Positions 1 to 12,959 are shown, numbered from the stretch's first letter. The stretch is DNA of 64,000 nucleotides from Epichloe hybrida (GCA_019022495.1 JAFEKR010000006.1:248001-312000); one strand, 5' to 3'. Translations and numbers: made by a program. Notes: a model not told the origin generated them from the letters alone.

Positions 1-1623
1 ATTAGCCCCGAGCCTAAGACCTGGAAGCAGGCTATATCTAGCCCTGAAAGGGATAAATGGATAGAAGCCACGTATAAGGAATACAAATAGCTTCTAAAGG
101 CTAGTACTTTTAAATTTATAGGGAAAGATCAAATCCCTAAGGGCCGAAAAGTACTAAAGAATAGGCTTATTTATAAGCTTAAAAAGGATAAAGAAAATAA
201 TTCTTTAAAATATAAGGCTCGACTTGTTGCTAAGGGATTTATACAAATCGAAGGCCTAGATTACCTAGAGACCTTTGCTGCCACAAGCATTCCCCCTAGC
301 TGGAGGATTTTACTAGCCCTAGCGGCTTGGAATAACTGGGAAATCAAACAAATCGATTTTATAGGAGCTTTTCTTAATAGTAAGCTATAACAACAGATTT
401 ATATGGTTATTCCAGAAGGGTTTATTGAATTCCTTGAGGCAAATCCTAAACTAGCTAAATTAGCTAGAAGTTTTGGCTGGAAACCTTCTAAAGATTAAGT
501 AATTTTATTACAGAAGTCTTTATATGGCCTAAAACAAAGCTCAAGGGAATGGCAACAAGCGCTAATATTAGTGCTTAAATCCCTAGGATTTAACCCTTTA
601 ATATCTAACCTAGCTATCTTCTTCAATCCTTTAACCAAAACCTTCGTCATTACGTACGTTAATGACTGTCTTCTAATTGGACCGGATTTATCTTATATCT
701 AAAGGCTTAAAAAGGAACTTCATAAAGTCTATCCAATAGAAGATAGGGGGCCTGCTGAATTCTTCTTAGGGGTTTAAATCGTACGAGATAGGCCTAATAG
801 AATACTAAAAATTCATTAATCTTAGTATATATTAGAAGCCTTAAAACGATTTAATATGCTAGATAGTAAGCCTATTAGCATACCTCTTCAGCCAGGCGTT
901 TTAGCTACGCAGATAACTAAGCTTTTAATAGCTAGCGAAATCAAGCTTTATTAGTGCATTATAGGGACTATAATGTACCTAATGTTGCTTACAAGGCCTG
1001 ATACAGCTTTTACGCTATAGTGGTTATCTACTACACTAGCTAGCCCTTATATAGAACACCTAAAGGTAGCTAAAAATCTGCTAAGGTATCTATTAGGGAC
1101 TAGATTCCTTGCTATTATCTATAGGGGAGACCCTAAAGGGTTAGTTAGCAAAAGCCTAATAGGTTATTGCGATAGTGATTTTGCAGGGGATAAAAAGACC
1201 TCAAAATCAACCTATGCTTATCTATTCAAGCTAGCTAGCGGACCTATTAGCTGGAAATTAAAGAAAGCTAGTACAATAGCTCTATTAACACTAGAAGCTG
1301 AAGCTGATGCTATCTGCGAGACCTTCCAGGAGCTTTAGTGGCTTTAGGGCTTATTTAAGGAGCTAAAAACCCCTATTTCTCCCCCTATCCAGATATATTG
1401 TGATAATTAAGGCGCTATAACTACTGCTTATAACCCTGCTTTACATAGTTGTACAAAGCATACATTGCTAAAGTTTAACTATATTAGGTAACAGGTTTTA
1501 GAAGGTTTAGCTAAGATCGAATATCTAGATACGAAGTCAATGCCTGCAGATAGTCTTACGAAACCTCTTTCTAGACCTCTTTATTAGGCTTTTATTAAGC
1601 TTTTAGGGCTTAATAATTATTAA
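1..1623 (+). pseudogene. Copia pol fragment: reverse transcriptase and RNase H
   Basis: Translated in frame 1 from base 1 with stops read through, this gives the Copia RVT_2 domain: a KARLVAKGF block near 210-240, an IKQIDFIGAFLN block near 350-375, LYGLKQS near 520-540, and the catalytic YVDD box seen as YVND near 655-665 (Asp to Asn by a G-to-A change). The RNase H part follows, with GTIMYL, TRPD and the DSDFAG box near 1170-1190, and a C-terminal ADSLTKPL box near 1545-1565. About twenty stops interrupt it, all TAA or TAG. The frame ends at TAA 1621-1623. It is a non-functional relic. Confidence 0.9.
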
Positions 1624-1831
1624 ACCAACAACTAATTCCCTTTAATAGGGAACTAAAAACAACGTCAAAAAGGGAGCTATATTTAACAATAGCTAGGAAT
1701 TCAAAAAGGGGGTCTTTTATTTTTTCCTGTTTTTCCCTTTTATCTGTTATTATTAAAAGTTGTTGTTTTTTTCCCTATAGTCTCTTTATACACTTCTAAT
1801 TGCTTTATATGTAATTCTTTTGTAGAGGGGG

Positions 1832-2436
1832 TGTTAAAAATAAGACTTATTTTTAGCCCTTTTCTAGTTAAAGAACCTTCTTATTACTAGCTTGCTTTGC
1901 AAGTCTAATAGCTACACTACAGCTGTTAATGGTCGCGAGGGCAGCTGTTAATGACTGCGTCGTAGCTATTAACAGCTACGACTAACCGTGTGGATGACTA
2001 ATTAGTTAATTACATTGTGGCTACAAGTGTGGCCACAACCACGCCACTAGTAATTAGGTAAGCTAGGGTAATGTAAGCTAGGGTGACGTAAGCAGGTTAC
2101 CCTACATATAACTTACCCTATAGCTATCTTTAATAACGATTTTCTCTTTATCTAGAGGTTATACAAAAGTTTCATATATAGCAAATTAAAGCTTAAAGAT
2201 AGGGCTTTCTTTTTATGCAAGGTTATTTTTTGGACTAAAAGTTAGTGTATATAGGTTGCTAGCTAGTATGGTGGTGAGTCGATTTTTTGGTTTTTACATA
2301 TAAATGAATTTTGCGGAAAATCAAAAGTAGCCTGTAAGACCCCGTTAGCGGCCCGGATCCACCAATACGGTCGGTAGGTCTATGAGAGGAAGAAGATCTT
2401 TTTAACTAGCTAGATAGCTAGTCCTCTCAACTAACA
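1832..2436 (+). repeat. Putative 3' LTR of Copia element F
   Basis: It begins TGTTA directly after a G-rich polypurine tract and ends TAACA at 2436, giving a 5-bp terminal inverted repeat and a 605-bp LTR. The start is well supported by the tract. The end is chosen only by the inverted terminus, because the partner LTR is outside the window. The segment 2320-2400 keeps more CpG and CpA than the surrounding DNA. Confidence 0.5.
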
Positions 2437-2649
2437 ACAGCCGCATTACCCATACAACGTATTTAAAATCAATTCTATTGCTCAATAAGATATCATAAAA
2501 GTGATCTAAATTGAATTCTATTAGTTGATAACTGCCACAACCTTCCGTTGCGTTGCGTTAATTGATTCAACGTTGCAGCCCTATTGGTCCCCGACCGTAG
2601 AGCTTGCACCCGTATAGCTGTTGCCAGCTGGCAACTAGCTCCCTACATT
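2437..2649. other. Short flank with a weakly mutated, GC-richer island
   Basis: This spacer lies between the putative LTR of element F and the broken 3' end of Gypsy element B. Positions about 2525-2645 keep many CpA and CpG dinucleotides (for example TTGCGTTGCGTT and GTTGCCAGCTGGCAAC), unlike the DNA on both sides. No coding frame, LTR terminus or RNA gene is recognised. It may be original host DNA or the end of an unrecognised element. Confidence 0.4.
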
Positions 2650-3315
2650 TCAATAACAGTCTATAATAATGCCTTCTAGGGTGCTATAATCCCTAAAAAC
2701 GTACTCTAGGAATATAGTAGCTAACTTATTACTAATTATCCGCGTTAAAATAGGGATATAAATACTGTATTTTATAAAATAGTCTATAATAACTAAGATT
2801 GTATTATAGGTCTAATTTATGTCTTTTATAGGTAGTAGCCCTGTAATAAAATCTATTAATAATTCTTAAAAAGGCTAATTAGGCACTAGTAGCGTAGCTA
2901 GCTTACTGTAAGGTTTGTAGTGCCTTAGCTTTAAAGTCTAATAGCTTACGTAAGTTTGTATATATAACTTAGTGTCTTTCTTTATCATTAGCTAGTAATA
3001 CTAACTTATAATCTAATAGAGGGTCTTACTAACTCCCTAGTAGCCTGCTACTAGGTTATTATAGGTAAGTAGTAAAATTTCTTTTCTTATACCTACTAGA
3101 ACAAAAACTTTATTTTAAAATATTAATAGCTTAGAGGGCCTAATAGACTATATTTATAATACTTTGAGGTTACTGCTCTTAAGCAGCTTCCTATAACCTA
3201 TAGTAAAGTTATTACCTTACTATACTTAAAATAATATAACTTAAATTAGAGTCTCTAATTCTATGTACATAGGACACGCATTATATGCGAACTTAGAAAA
3301 GGTTTACTAGACTAC
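2650..3315 (-). pseudogene. Gypsy element B, distal part: integrase fragment
   Basis: On the minus strand this reads as the integrase core of a Ty3/Gypsy pol: a block with IDFITG near 2840, then an ILVIID/KYSIYIPIL block and LATIFLEYVF ending near 2655. Upstream (about 3010-3060) is a VAGY-GV-KTLY block, the usual end of the integrase zinc-binding region. The frame is broken by TAA/TAG. Element B stops abruptly at about 2650, within the integrase core, so its 3' end and 3' LTR are missing. The upstream side resumes at 10172, because element A is inserted here with TSD ACTAC (3311-3315). Confidence 0.8.
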
Positions 3316-3550
3316 TGTTAGGAACTAGCCTTATAGCTACTGCGTATAAGCGTTCAGAATAAGAATATTATTCTTACAGAAGGAAAGGAGAACTTTACTA
3401 GTGTTATATAGCATCCGAATATATATCCCCTTATATGCGGTCTGTGCGTAGTCTATGTAAAGCCCTAACCCCTTTATCTAGAGTGCGCATACTTTCTAGA
3501 GCCTTTCTAAAGCTAGACTTAACCTAAGCTTATAGCTTAAGTCTATAATA
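3316..3550 (-). repeat. 3' LTR of Gypsy element A
   Basis: 235 bp, aligned over its whole length without gaps to 9937-10171. It begins TGTTAGGAAC on the plus strand, preceded by TSD ACTAC. The terminal CA has become TA. Differences from the partner LTR are essentially C/T and G/A transitions, as expected from RIP. Confidence 0.95.
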
Positions 3551-5089
3551 TACCCCTATACTTATCCCCCCCTTTCTCCTCCTGCAAAAAAAGTAAGTGT
3601 ATATTAACGCTAGACCCCTATTACATAGCTACTATAAAAAAACCTAGTAAGGTAACGCAAGTAGCCTAGTAAAGCTAGTAGGTTACTAGGCAAGGTTATA
3701 TCTCCGCTGTGTGGAGCAGAAAATTTTTTAGTATAGTAAGTACCTTACCTTATTCTAGTCCTACCCCTAAAAACACTAGCTACCTCTTTTAGAACCCCCC
3801 TATTACTAGCTATCTCCCTACCTCCTCCGCCCCCTTAACTTCACCCTAATCTTATATCCTATCTATTACCTACTAAACTTAAGCTTTACTTTAAGTAGCC
3901 CCCTTATTAGTAATTATCTAGCCCCTTATTATATAATATACTACCCTTATTTACTCCTAGCCTTTATTTATAAATATAAATAACCTACGCTCTAATTAAA
4001 GCTTAACTAATTTATCCTAAAATATAAATACCTTATCTTCCCTCCCTTAACTTTATATTCTTTTACCTCCTTATTATTATAATTTCTTCTTTTTATACCC
4101 TTTCTAACCTTATTTATTAATTATCTTACTACCTCTAAGCTCCTTTCTTATATCTAGTTTACTCTCTATTATAAGTAGTATTATCTCCCCCTCTAACTAA
4201 CTTACTACTAGCACACCCCCTCCCCCTTCTCTACCCCCTCCTACCCTATCTAAGTGTACTTACCTTAGTAAGTATATTTTAAAAGGAAACTCTAATAATA
4301 AGGATCTCTCTAATAGTAAGGAGTATAATTTTCTATATAATCCTTATATAAATAATCTCTAAAATAAGGGCACTCTTAACTACACTCTAGGGCTAAACTA
4401 GGCCTATTACTATTATTAAGCTAGCTATTATATATACCTCTAGGAGAGGTACCTATATAGCATAGACCTAAAACTCTACTATACCTTTAAATATCTTAAG
4501 AATCTTATATATATAGGAAAAGCTATTAAGACTTTAGCTATACTATAAACTAGTAATAATAAGAGGTAGCGCGCTACCCTTATAAAAACTTTTATTTACT
4601 ACTATAAATATTTTAATAGTATGCTTACTACTACTTATATTAATCTAGCTAAGGCCTAGCCCCTAGCCTCCTCCCCTATAAGTATAGCCTACGCCTAGGG
4701 TGCCTCTAAGGTATAGTAACTTATACTTACCTAGATAATACTTACCTACTAAGGATATAATAACCTAGCTACTAAATTCTTTTATAATATAAGGACTATA
4801 AATAATAACTTAGCCTAGTCTATCTCTGCCTAGGAGGCAGGTAATACCTAAGTCTAATAAATAGCTAAAACCATTATAAAGCTAGCCCGCACTATTACTA
4901 AGGCCTGCCGCTAACATAATAATAATAATAATACCCCCCCCCCCCTTCCTAAATTATTTTATATTATAATAGAATTTTAGCACTAGGTTATGCGCGCACC
5001 AGATAGAAATTAGGTATCTTTTAGCTATCTTTAGTTAAATTAAAATACACTCTTTTAAGGCTATTATTTATCTATATATTCCCCTATTA
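3551..5089. other. 3' non-pol region of element A, with (AAT)n and a C-run
   Basis: About 1.5 kb between the end of the chromodomain and the 3' LTR of A. It starts next to the LTR with the polypurine tract. No recognisable domain was found on either strand. A microsatellite of AAT repeats followed by a run of about 13 C lies at 4915-4946. One plus-strand frame can be read for several hundred codons if TAA/TAG are read as Gln, but the neighbouring frame has a similar stop density, so it is not called a gene. Confidence 0.5.
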
Positions 5090-8000
5090 TAATTTAAAAT
5101 AGTTAAGTGCTTCTATATATACTATACTTTCTAATAGCTCCTAAGTTAGCTATATATAACCTCTCTATTTAACTAAGATATTCCGGTTTAAACCCCTACC
5201 TAGTGTATTCTTAGCTATAAGGATTTCCTTTACCTAATACTCCGCGAGATTATTATTAGTATTTATTATAACTAGCTCTAGTAGTAGATGTTTATTAGCT
5301 AGTCTTTAGCTTAGTAGCGGATTATCTACTATATACTAAATTAAGTTAATATAAAAGATAGGATATAGTCCCCTTAGGATATCTAACCTAACTATTAAGG
5401 GCATAGGCACCTTAAGCACCTTATATTTAGCTATAACCTAATCTAACTTCTTATAGGGATAGTTTATTTTAATATTATAAAGGCTAAGCCACATGTAGTC
5501 CCTAACCTAGAATTACTCTACTAGCCTATAACTACTATTTATATCCTCCTACTATTATTACTAGACAAAGGCTATTGTAGCCTATGTTAAATTTATACTA
5601 TCTTTTAAATATTATAAAAAGGCTTAAGCCCTCCCCTTCGCTAATATAATAGATTACCCCGTAGGTAATAGATCCTGAATTATAGCTATATTAAACCTAT
5701 GGAGTGCTATGTTTACGCTTATTCTAGTTACTAACAAATCCCTATTATTTAATACTAGCTAGTAAGCTAGTAGGTAATCTAGCTATTTAAATTAGAAGAA
5801 AGATAGTATTACGTGTAGTATAGCCTATACTTCCTAGTTTACCCTTTCTATGCCACTATCTATCTACGGGTAATATATAGTAGAAAGTAGCTATTACACG
5901 CTAACTCTATTATAAAGTTCTATCTAAAAATTACTTAGCTAGTCTAACCTATAATCCGTGATAATTTATATAGGGAATCCATAGAAACACCACTAGTAGT
6001 GTTTAAATTATTTCGCGCACGCCTTAGCCTCTATTAATAACATTACTTCTAACTAGATATACTTTAAGAGCTAATTAGTAATAACTATAAGGAACCGTGG
6101 CTAATCCTATGTTTCTGCTAGAAGGTTAGTTATAAAGTTAATAGATATTTGTAACTAGTACTTATTAAGGGGTGGAATAGGTTTTAGTAAGCCTTATTAT
6201 AGTTACTAGCTTTTCTGCCCTCTATAGTAGTAATAGTTTTGTATAAACTAGGCTATATCCTATAATATACTATCCTAGTAAAAGTCTCTTTAAAGCGCCT
6301 TAAAGGTTATATTTTAACCTAGGTGACCTAATAAGGGCAAGTCATGAACGCGCTATATTAATATTATAGTTAACAGCTCCTACTTAGGGACCTATATCTA
6401 TCCTTAGAATTAGAGTAACCCCTTTACGCTAATCTAATAATCCATAATCTATTCTCTAGTGTTAGTAGTATCTAGGAACTTCCTAGCCCCTACTACCATA
6501 GTGTCTATCTATAACTTATATGCCTTATCCTAGGCTAAAGACTAATCCCACAGAGACTAAAGGTATTTATCTATAAACATTAACCTGCTGGCAGGTAGGA
6601 CCCTTAACTCCATTAGGCCACTATTAGAAGCACTCCCCTTACTACTATAATAGGTTTAAGGTAAATATATAATTACCTCCCCTTAAGGGAAAACTTCATA
6701 GGACTAGTTACTAACTAGATAATTAGTGCCTTTACCCTTTCTATTCCTAGCCTCTCTAGATAACGCTATAATAGTATATCTAGTTATTCCGCTTAAGTGC
6801 TTAGTCTATAATATAAATAGAAATTAAAGAGTGCTAGAGTCTTTACCTACTAAGCTTAACATTTAGACATCTCCCTTAGTGCTATAAAGTACTTAAGGTT
6901 CTTATAGTCTATTAGAATTATAAATAGTTTACTTACGCCCTATAGCTTTACTAACTACGCCTTAAGATAGGAGATAATTACTAGTAACTCCTTATCATGA
7001 ATTATGTAATTCCGCTAAGCAAGTTATAATTAAGCTAAATAGTAAGCTACTAGATATAAAATACTATTATTACTAAACTAGGAGAGACACCCCCCTAGGG
7101 CTATTCTAGAGTAGTCTGCCTTCACTAACATATCCCTTTCAGGATCCCACTAAGCTAGGATTAGGTATAACATAAAAGCTAACTTTAATACCTCAAAGGC
7201 CTTATCACATACCTCTATCTAGTAAAATAAGACCCCCTTCTTCGTTAAGTTAATCAGAGGACCCGCAATATTTAAGAAATCTAGTATAAAGTTATAATAA
7301 AAGTTAGCAAACCCTAGAAAACCATAAACCCCCTAAACCCTAGTTAGTGCCTCCTAATCCTAAATTACTATAATCTTTTCTTTATCTAGATAGATAGCTT
7401 TCCCTACCTAAATAATAAACCCTAAGTACTTAACCTCTTTAGTAGTAAAGATATATTTCTTAATATCTAGGTTTAGGCTAGCCTATTATAATCTAGCTAG
7501 CACACCACAGACCTTCTATATATAGTCTCTCCTTAAACTACCTAAGTAAACAAGCACATTATTAAGGTATACGGTAACGTAATCACTAAGTATCCCACTT
7601 AGCGCGCTATTAATATATTATTAGAAAGTTACTAGCACGCCTACTAACCTAAAGGGACACATAAGCTATTTAAACAAGCTAAACCTAGTCTAAAATGCAG
7701 TCTAGTGTTCCTCGCCTTTAGCAATGCGTATGCAATAGAACGCTAATTATATGTCTAGCTTTATAAACCACTTTACCTCTAATAGTAACCATAATATTTC
7801 CTTTACTAATAGTAAGGGATAACAGTCTTATTCTATAATCTTATTAAGCGTATAATAGTCCACACAAAACCTCCAGCCACCCCTAGGCTTCTTTATAAGT
7901 AGCACTAGGGCTACTACTAATAAGAAGCTTACTTAAATCCACCCCTTATCCATTAAGTCTATTACCTACTTCCAGATCTTAAGCAGATATTCTTAGGGTA

Positions 8001-8900
8001 TATTATATAAAGGTACCTATAGTAGGTTAGGCTCGCTACTATCCGCATTATGCTTTAGTTAAATATAGTAGTCTAACTTCCCTTAATATAGGGGCAGGGC
8101 GCTTGCCTTACTTTCTAGAAATAAGTCTTAAAAATCCTATAACACCTCTAGTAAGGAAGTAAGAAGCTCCCTCTCTATAGGTTCTAGGGTTATATTAATC
8201 TATAAGATTAATATAATCTCCTATAAGCTTATAGCGCATAGCTAGATGTTCTCCTTCTGCCTACGTATATATTATACTAAACCCGCAAAGGTTAAGCTAA
8301 GAATTAAAACCATAGGATAGTTAACTCTCCTATCTACCGTGGCCTATATACATAACCTATTCGCAAAGCTAACACAAACTTACTACCACGCCATATCTAG
8401 CTTAATTTCATTCCATTCCATTCACAGTGTCCCTAGGATTAGTTACCTTATCAATCCTAGGATTACATATGCTATAATTAGCATCTCCTATCCATCCAAA
8501 TCTAGTTAAAACCAAACTATATATAATATATATAATCATTTCTCCTAACTCTCCTTTCCCCCTTATTTTACACTAATAGCAGTGTAAACTAACCTCTTAG
8601 TTAGAAGAGGGAGGCATTCTAATTAAAGCTTTTAGACTAAGTATTTACTTATAGTAGCGTAGTAGTTATAACCTGTGTTAACCTAAGCATTCGTAAAGGT
8701 AGTCTTATTAATTAATACAGGAACTAAGAAAGGGCTTAAATCCATATTACTCTAGATCTCCTTATAGTCCCTACTAGTAATAACTATATGCTATAAAGCC
8801 CCTATATACCTCTTCCCTATATTCTCTATTAAATAACTTAATAATAAGGTTACTCTTTTTCTAACTAGTCCGTAAATTTATTATCTAAGTTAATAGTAGG
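5090..8900 (-). pseudogene. pol of Gypsy element A: RT, RNase H, integrase, chromodomain
   Basis: Read on the minus strand. The reverse transcriptase lies at about 7,960-7,250, with a block resembling KKPRGGWRFCVDYYTLN near 7,900 and the FRLVG block (normally FGLxN/xG) near 7,640. The integrase core is at about 6,170-5,900, with recognisable FIT-L, ITDYRL and HY-WCFYGFP blocks. A chromodomain follows at about 5,260-5,090, with conserved LVK(W)RGY, a TWE-like and an LE block, which marks this as a chromovirus expected to target heterochromatin. Every domain is interrupted by TAG/TAA and key residues are changed by G-to-A or C-to-T, so no functional enzyme is encoded. Confidence 0.85.
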
Positions 8901-9936
8901 TATCTCTTTAGTGTTATAAGTATTTATAGAAGACTTTATCTAAGGATAGACAGCAGGATATAGTAAGCATACTATAGCAAAATGCTTAGAGAAGCTACAT
9001 TATAAGCATTAACCCTTGTTATAGCATATGTTAAGCATGTCCTAGGTAACCTACTTAGCCCGTTTACTACCTCTCTTATTACCTAACTTATAGTAACCTA
9101 TAGACTTTCTGGAATTTTATTAAGTCCCTAACGTACCTATAAAGTAAATATCTATTATTAGTATATCCTTATCCTATGTCTTAGCCTTATTATACCTAGG
9201 CGCCATATTACCTTGTTTCCATGTGCAGTGTTTTTCCTCTAGTTAGTAAGACTTAATATCTAGTATAATGCTTTAATAGCGGGCTATTACTGCTATATAG
9301 TTAGCCTAGGGAATGTCTTGCCTAACACTATAGTCCCTTATCTGCTTGTTAAGCGCTATGTGTAACTTAGATAACTTTACTAAGTTTACTTACCTAAGCC
9401 CCCTAGCTAAAGCTAACTTCTATTTAAAGCAAATATAGAAGTCGCTAAACCTTTCATTCTATTATTATATTAACTAGTTAAGTTCTATAATAGCTATTTC
9501 CTATTAGTAAGGGTTATTAAACATCTCCCCTAGGTAATTAAGAAGCTAAGATAGACAAAAGTTCTTAAGGTAACCCTTCTTAAAGAAGGGTGTAACTTAT
9601 ACTTAGACCTTAGCTAATAGGTTCTAGTAAATAAAACACTACTAATCCTAATTACCACTAATAAACTCCCTATTTACTAGTAGTTTATAAGTTATAAGGC
9701 CCTTCTAGGCTGTAAATAGGACCCTATTACTATCAAAGGGGGGACCTATTAGTAAGGGTTTTTACTTAATCCAGGTTAGTGTAAGTGCTATATTCTACAC
9801 ATAAGCTAAGTACCAGATCTGCTCCGCCTGCTGTTCTACCTATTATCATAAGCGTATTAACTTATTATTACCTATTGTATCTAGCGGCAATGCTATATCC
9901 GCGGGCTAGGTTATTTCTATAGTAAAGAATAATATA
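8901..9936 (-). pseudogene. gag of Gypsy element A with CCHC zinc knuckle
   Basis: The minus-strand frame has a retrotransposon gag-like region (about 9,830-9,250) containing RFSDFYICFK-like and YIAVIARY-like helices typical of the Retrotrans_gag family. Near 8,960-9,005 a C-x2-C-x4-H-x4-C zinc knuckle can be read; one spacer residue is a stop codon and the usual Gly is Ser, both explained by RIP. The start codon cannot be fixed. It sits next to the 5' LTR, as expected. Confidence 0.75.
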
Positions 9937-10171
9937 TATTAGGAACTAGCCTTATAGCTACTGCGTATAAGCGTTTAGAATAAGAATATTATTCTTATAG
10001 AAGGAAAGAAGAACTCTACTAGTATTACATAGCATCCGGATATATATCCCCTTATATGCGGTCCGTGCGTAGTCTACGTAAAACCCTAACCCCTTCGTCT
10101 AAAGTGCGCATACTTTCCAGAGCCTTTCCGGAGCCGGACTTAACCCAAGCTCACAGCTCGAGTCCATAACA
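9937..10171 (-). repeat. 5' LTR of Gypsy element A, half of it weakly mutated
   Basis: 235 bp, the partner of 3316-3550. The left terminus reads TATTAGG instead of TGTTAGG. Positions about 10,115-10,171 keep CpA/CpG-rich sequence (for example CCGGAGCCGG and CTCACAGCTCG), while the same positions in the 3' LTR are converted. RIP was therefore uneven along this LTR. It is followed by TSD ACTAC at 10172-10176. Confidence 0.95.
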
Positions 10172-12757
10172 ACTACCTATATTCTTACTATAACACTACT
10201 ATAAGTAGCTAGCTTATAGTGTGCTTTTAGACTTATAGATAAATTATAGCTAAGTAGTATTTTAAGGGGGCGCCTACGCTACTTACTAACTACTAACCTA
10301 GCTAGACTCCTAACCTATAGGCTTACTAGACTTATAGAAACATTAGAAAACATAGACAAGGCATAACCTTACTACTTATAATAAGCAAACCTAGTTAGCG
10401 TACTACTTATAGGCTTTGTAAGACTATTAAGTTCCTTAATAATATAATAAAGTTATATTTTCTTAAAACCCTAGAGGCTTAAATAGCCCTTATAGCGCTC
10501 TTATAATAAACTATTAACTACGCTAAGTAATATAACCTTAGGGCCTATAACTACACTATTACACATATAGCGCCCTTACTACTTAGCATTTAAAAACTTA
10601 GCTAAGAAGTTAGGTAGCTATAAGGACATAGCCTCTACCCTACGCTCCTTACTAATATAATTTACTTTTCTTAACAGGGTATTAGCAGGGTTTAGCTTAC
10701 CTATATAATATTTAATCCTAAAATTAAATAAATAAAGCTTATCTAATACTATTACTTACCTACTAGATAGCTTTAGCTTTATAGCTAGGTACTTGTAATT
10801 TAAATAGTTTATAATAACTATAATCTAATAAGTTAAATATATAAGGTAATATCTCTAGGCTTAAAACACCTCTTAGATTACTAATAACTTAGCATCTAGG
10901 GTTAAGTAGCAAAGTTTAATATTAGTTAACTTCCTTAAAAAATACACCACTAGGTGCTAGCTACCTAGCACTAATATTATAAGTATAGCTCTAATTATAT
11001 AACTAAATATATCTATCTTTACTCTTAGCGAATAAAGTAAGTTAAAGTGCACTAAGATTAGTGCCTCCTAGAACTTCTTTTAGAGTTCTCTAAACACTAT
11101 AAGTTTACTAGGCTCTAGCTTAAACTCTACTAGTTAAATACCCTTTAGATAGTTTATTAGCAAGACTACTACCTTACTATACTATTTTATAAAGTATTAG
11201 TAAAACCCCATAAACCTAAGGAATAATTAAATATTAAACACACTACTAGGTATTAGCTAGGTTATAATAGCTTTAACCCATAATAGTTCTATCTTAATAC
11301 CCTTCTTAGATATAATAAAACCTAGGAACTTTACCTTTATAACTAAAAATTAGCACTTTTCAAGGTTAATATAAAGGTTAGTGTCCTAAAGTCACCCTAG
11401 CACTCTTTTAATATACTCTATGTGTCTTATAGGGTTACTACTATATATTAGGGTGTTATTAAGGTAAATAATATAGAATTTATTTATAAGCCCCTTAAGA
11501 GCATTATTAATATATTCCTAAAAAATAGCTAGCGTATTTACTAACCTAAATAGCATCATAAGATATTTAAAGTGCCTATAGTAGCAACAGAATGCTATCT
11601 TCCACTCATTACCCTTATAAATATATAGCTAGTAGTACATCTCTTAAAGATTTAGTAATATAAAAATCTTTACACTTACTAATTAATTAAGGATTTTGGA
11701 GATTAGTAGTAAAGGGGCCTTATTTTTAATGGTAATTCTATTAAGGCCCCTATAATCCACATAAAGCCTTAATTTCCCTAATTCTTTTAGAATAAATAAA
11801 ATTAGGGCTCCTGCTAGGCTTATTAATCTTCTAATTTACCCTTTCTCTTACATACTTACTAGGTACTCCCTAAGCACTTCTAGCTCTTTTTTAGCTAGGT
11901 TATATATAAGTCCCTAGGGTAGTTATTTTCCCTCTTCTAATTTAATTACATAAGTGTAACTACCTAATTCTAGGAGCTTACTAGCTAGCTCCTTTAAAAA
12001 CATATCTATAAATTCCACGTACTTTTCTAGAATTTACTACAGGGGTATGTTACTATCTATCTCTTATATAAGCGCTACTAATTCTTCGTAAAACATTACC
12101 TAGAGCGCTATTACGCTTCTTAGTTTTTTCTTCTTTAATACATAGGCATATTCTACTACTATTACTATAACTACACCATAACTTAGGTTATCGCTTATTA
12201 TGTCACCTATTAGTGAATTTTTATTAGTATCTTCTTCTATTACCTCTAGGTTAATTACCTTAATCTTTAGCAACACTAGTAATAGTGTAACAGAAGACTA
12301 CTTTACTACCTTATGAAGTTATTACTTACCTGTGGTAAAAGTAATATAATCCTAGGTTATTAGAAACCTCTAGAAACCTTACTTCTAGTCTATTACTATA
12401 GGTTTATATTCTAGGGTCTAGTCTATCCCTAGGAGCATTCCCTCTCCTATATTAGTAACATAGTAGCTAACTTAGTAAACCTTTATATAGCTTATACTAT
12501 CTTTTACCTTAACTAGTTTACGTAGGATTCCCTAGTGTAAGATCTTATCCTTACTTATGCTTTCTAGTATTATCTTTGTTTTTTTTACGTTCTTCTAATC
12601 CTATTTTAATAATAATTTAAGGTAGATTATTAAATATTCCGCGCCTATATTAAACAGCGCTAGTACTACTAACTAGTAGTTATCTTACTATAAGGACACT
12701 TATATTCTTATTCTCTTATTCGCAGGTTTTTTTATAGTAAGACTATTATCCTAGGCC
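10172..12757 (-). pseudogene. Gypsy element B, middle part: RT, RNase H and start of integrase
   Basis: Minus strand. The reverse transcriptase is at about 11,760-11,250, with a block reading close to KLRLYVDYRGLNR near 11,730-11,770 and an FRLVN block near 11,545. The RNase H/linker shows the FRIKYYIGKLNPAN block near 10,665-10,720, which in Gypsy proteins ends RNase H. The protease/gag side continues beyond 12,757 but is split by element C (TSD AGGCC at 12753-12757). The integrase side is split by element A at 10172. Stops are TAA/TAG only. Confidence 0.85.
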
Positions 12758-12959
12758 TGTGAGAACAAAGGGATAGCTAGGCAAGAGGTATGGGGGCGTT
12801 CGTATATTAACTGAAGCTTGCTAGGTCTAAGTGTGTTATGCGTGCAAGTCGCTAACTTATAGGTAGTGACTCGCTAGTGTCACGTAAACCTAGCCCTAGG
12901 GCATAGTGCGCCCGCCTAGTAGTACACTAGCACGCTAGTATTATAAGTAAGGCCTCATA
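12758..12959 (-). repeat. 3' LTR of Gypsy element C
   Basis: 202 bp, aligned without gaps to 19156-19357. It starts TGTGAGAAC and ends CCTCATA (CA converted to TA). It is preceded by TSD AGGCC. Differences from the partner are transitions. Confidence 0.95.

Larger units (their letters stand above)
1..2436 (+). mobile_element. Ty1/Copia retrotransposon F, left-truncated by window edge
   Basis: A degraded Copia element on the + strand, entering from the left edge. It consists of the C-terminal part of pol (reverse transcriptase and RNase H), a short 3' leader, a polypurine tract (about 1823-1831, GTAGAGGGG) and a putative 3' LTR. It is RIP-mutated: the frame is closed by TAG/TAA codons mainly at expected Gln or Trp positions. 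The 5' LTR lies outside the window, so neither the element length nor a target-site duplication can be confirmed. It is on the opposite strand to the other elements of the cluster. Confidence 0.85.
3316..10171 (-). mobile_element. Complete Ty3/Gypsy chromovirus A (RIP-degraded)
   Basis: A 6,856-bp LTR retrotransposon lying on the minus strand. Both LTRs are 235 bp and are flanked by the perfect 5-bp TSD ACTAC (3311-3315 and 10172-10176). In element order from the right it has 5' LTR, gag with a CCHC zinc knuckle, reverse transcriptase, RNase H, integrase and a chromodomain, then about 1.5 kb of 3' sequence, a polypurine tract (rich in A/G on the minus strand, plus-strand 3560-3595) and the 3' LTR. 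It is inserted in the integrase region of the older element B. All frames carry many RIP-type stops. Confidence 0.95.

Noticed and set aside
3601..4980. Long plus-strand frame in the 3' region of element A, open if TAA/TAG are read as Gln
   Set aside because: The neighbouring plus-strand frame has a comparable stop density, and RIP converts TGA to TAA as well, so the absence of TGA gives no support.
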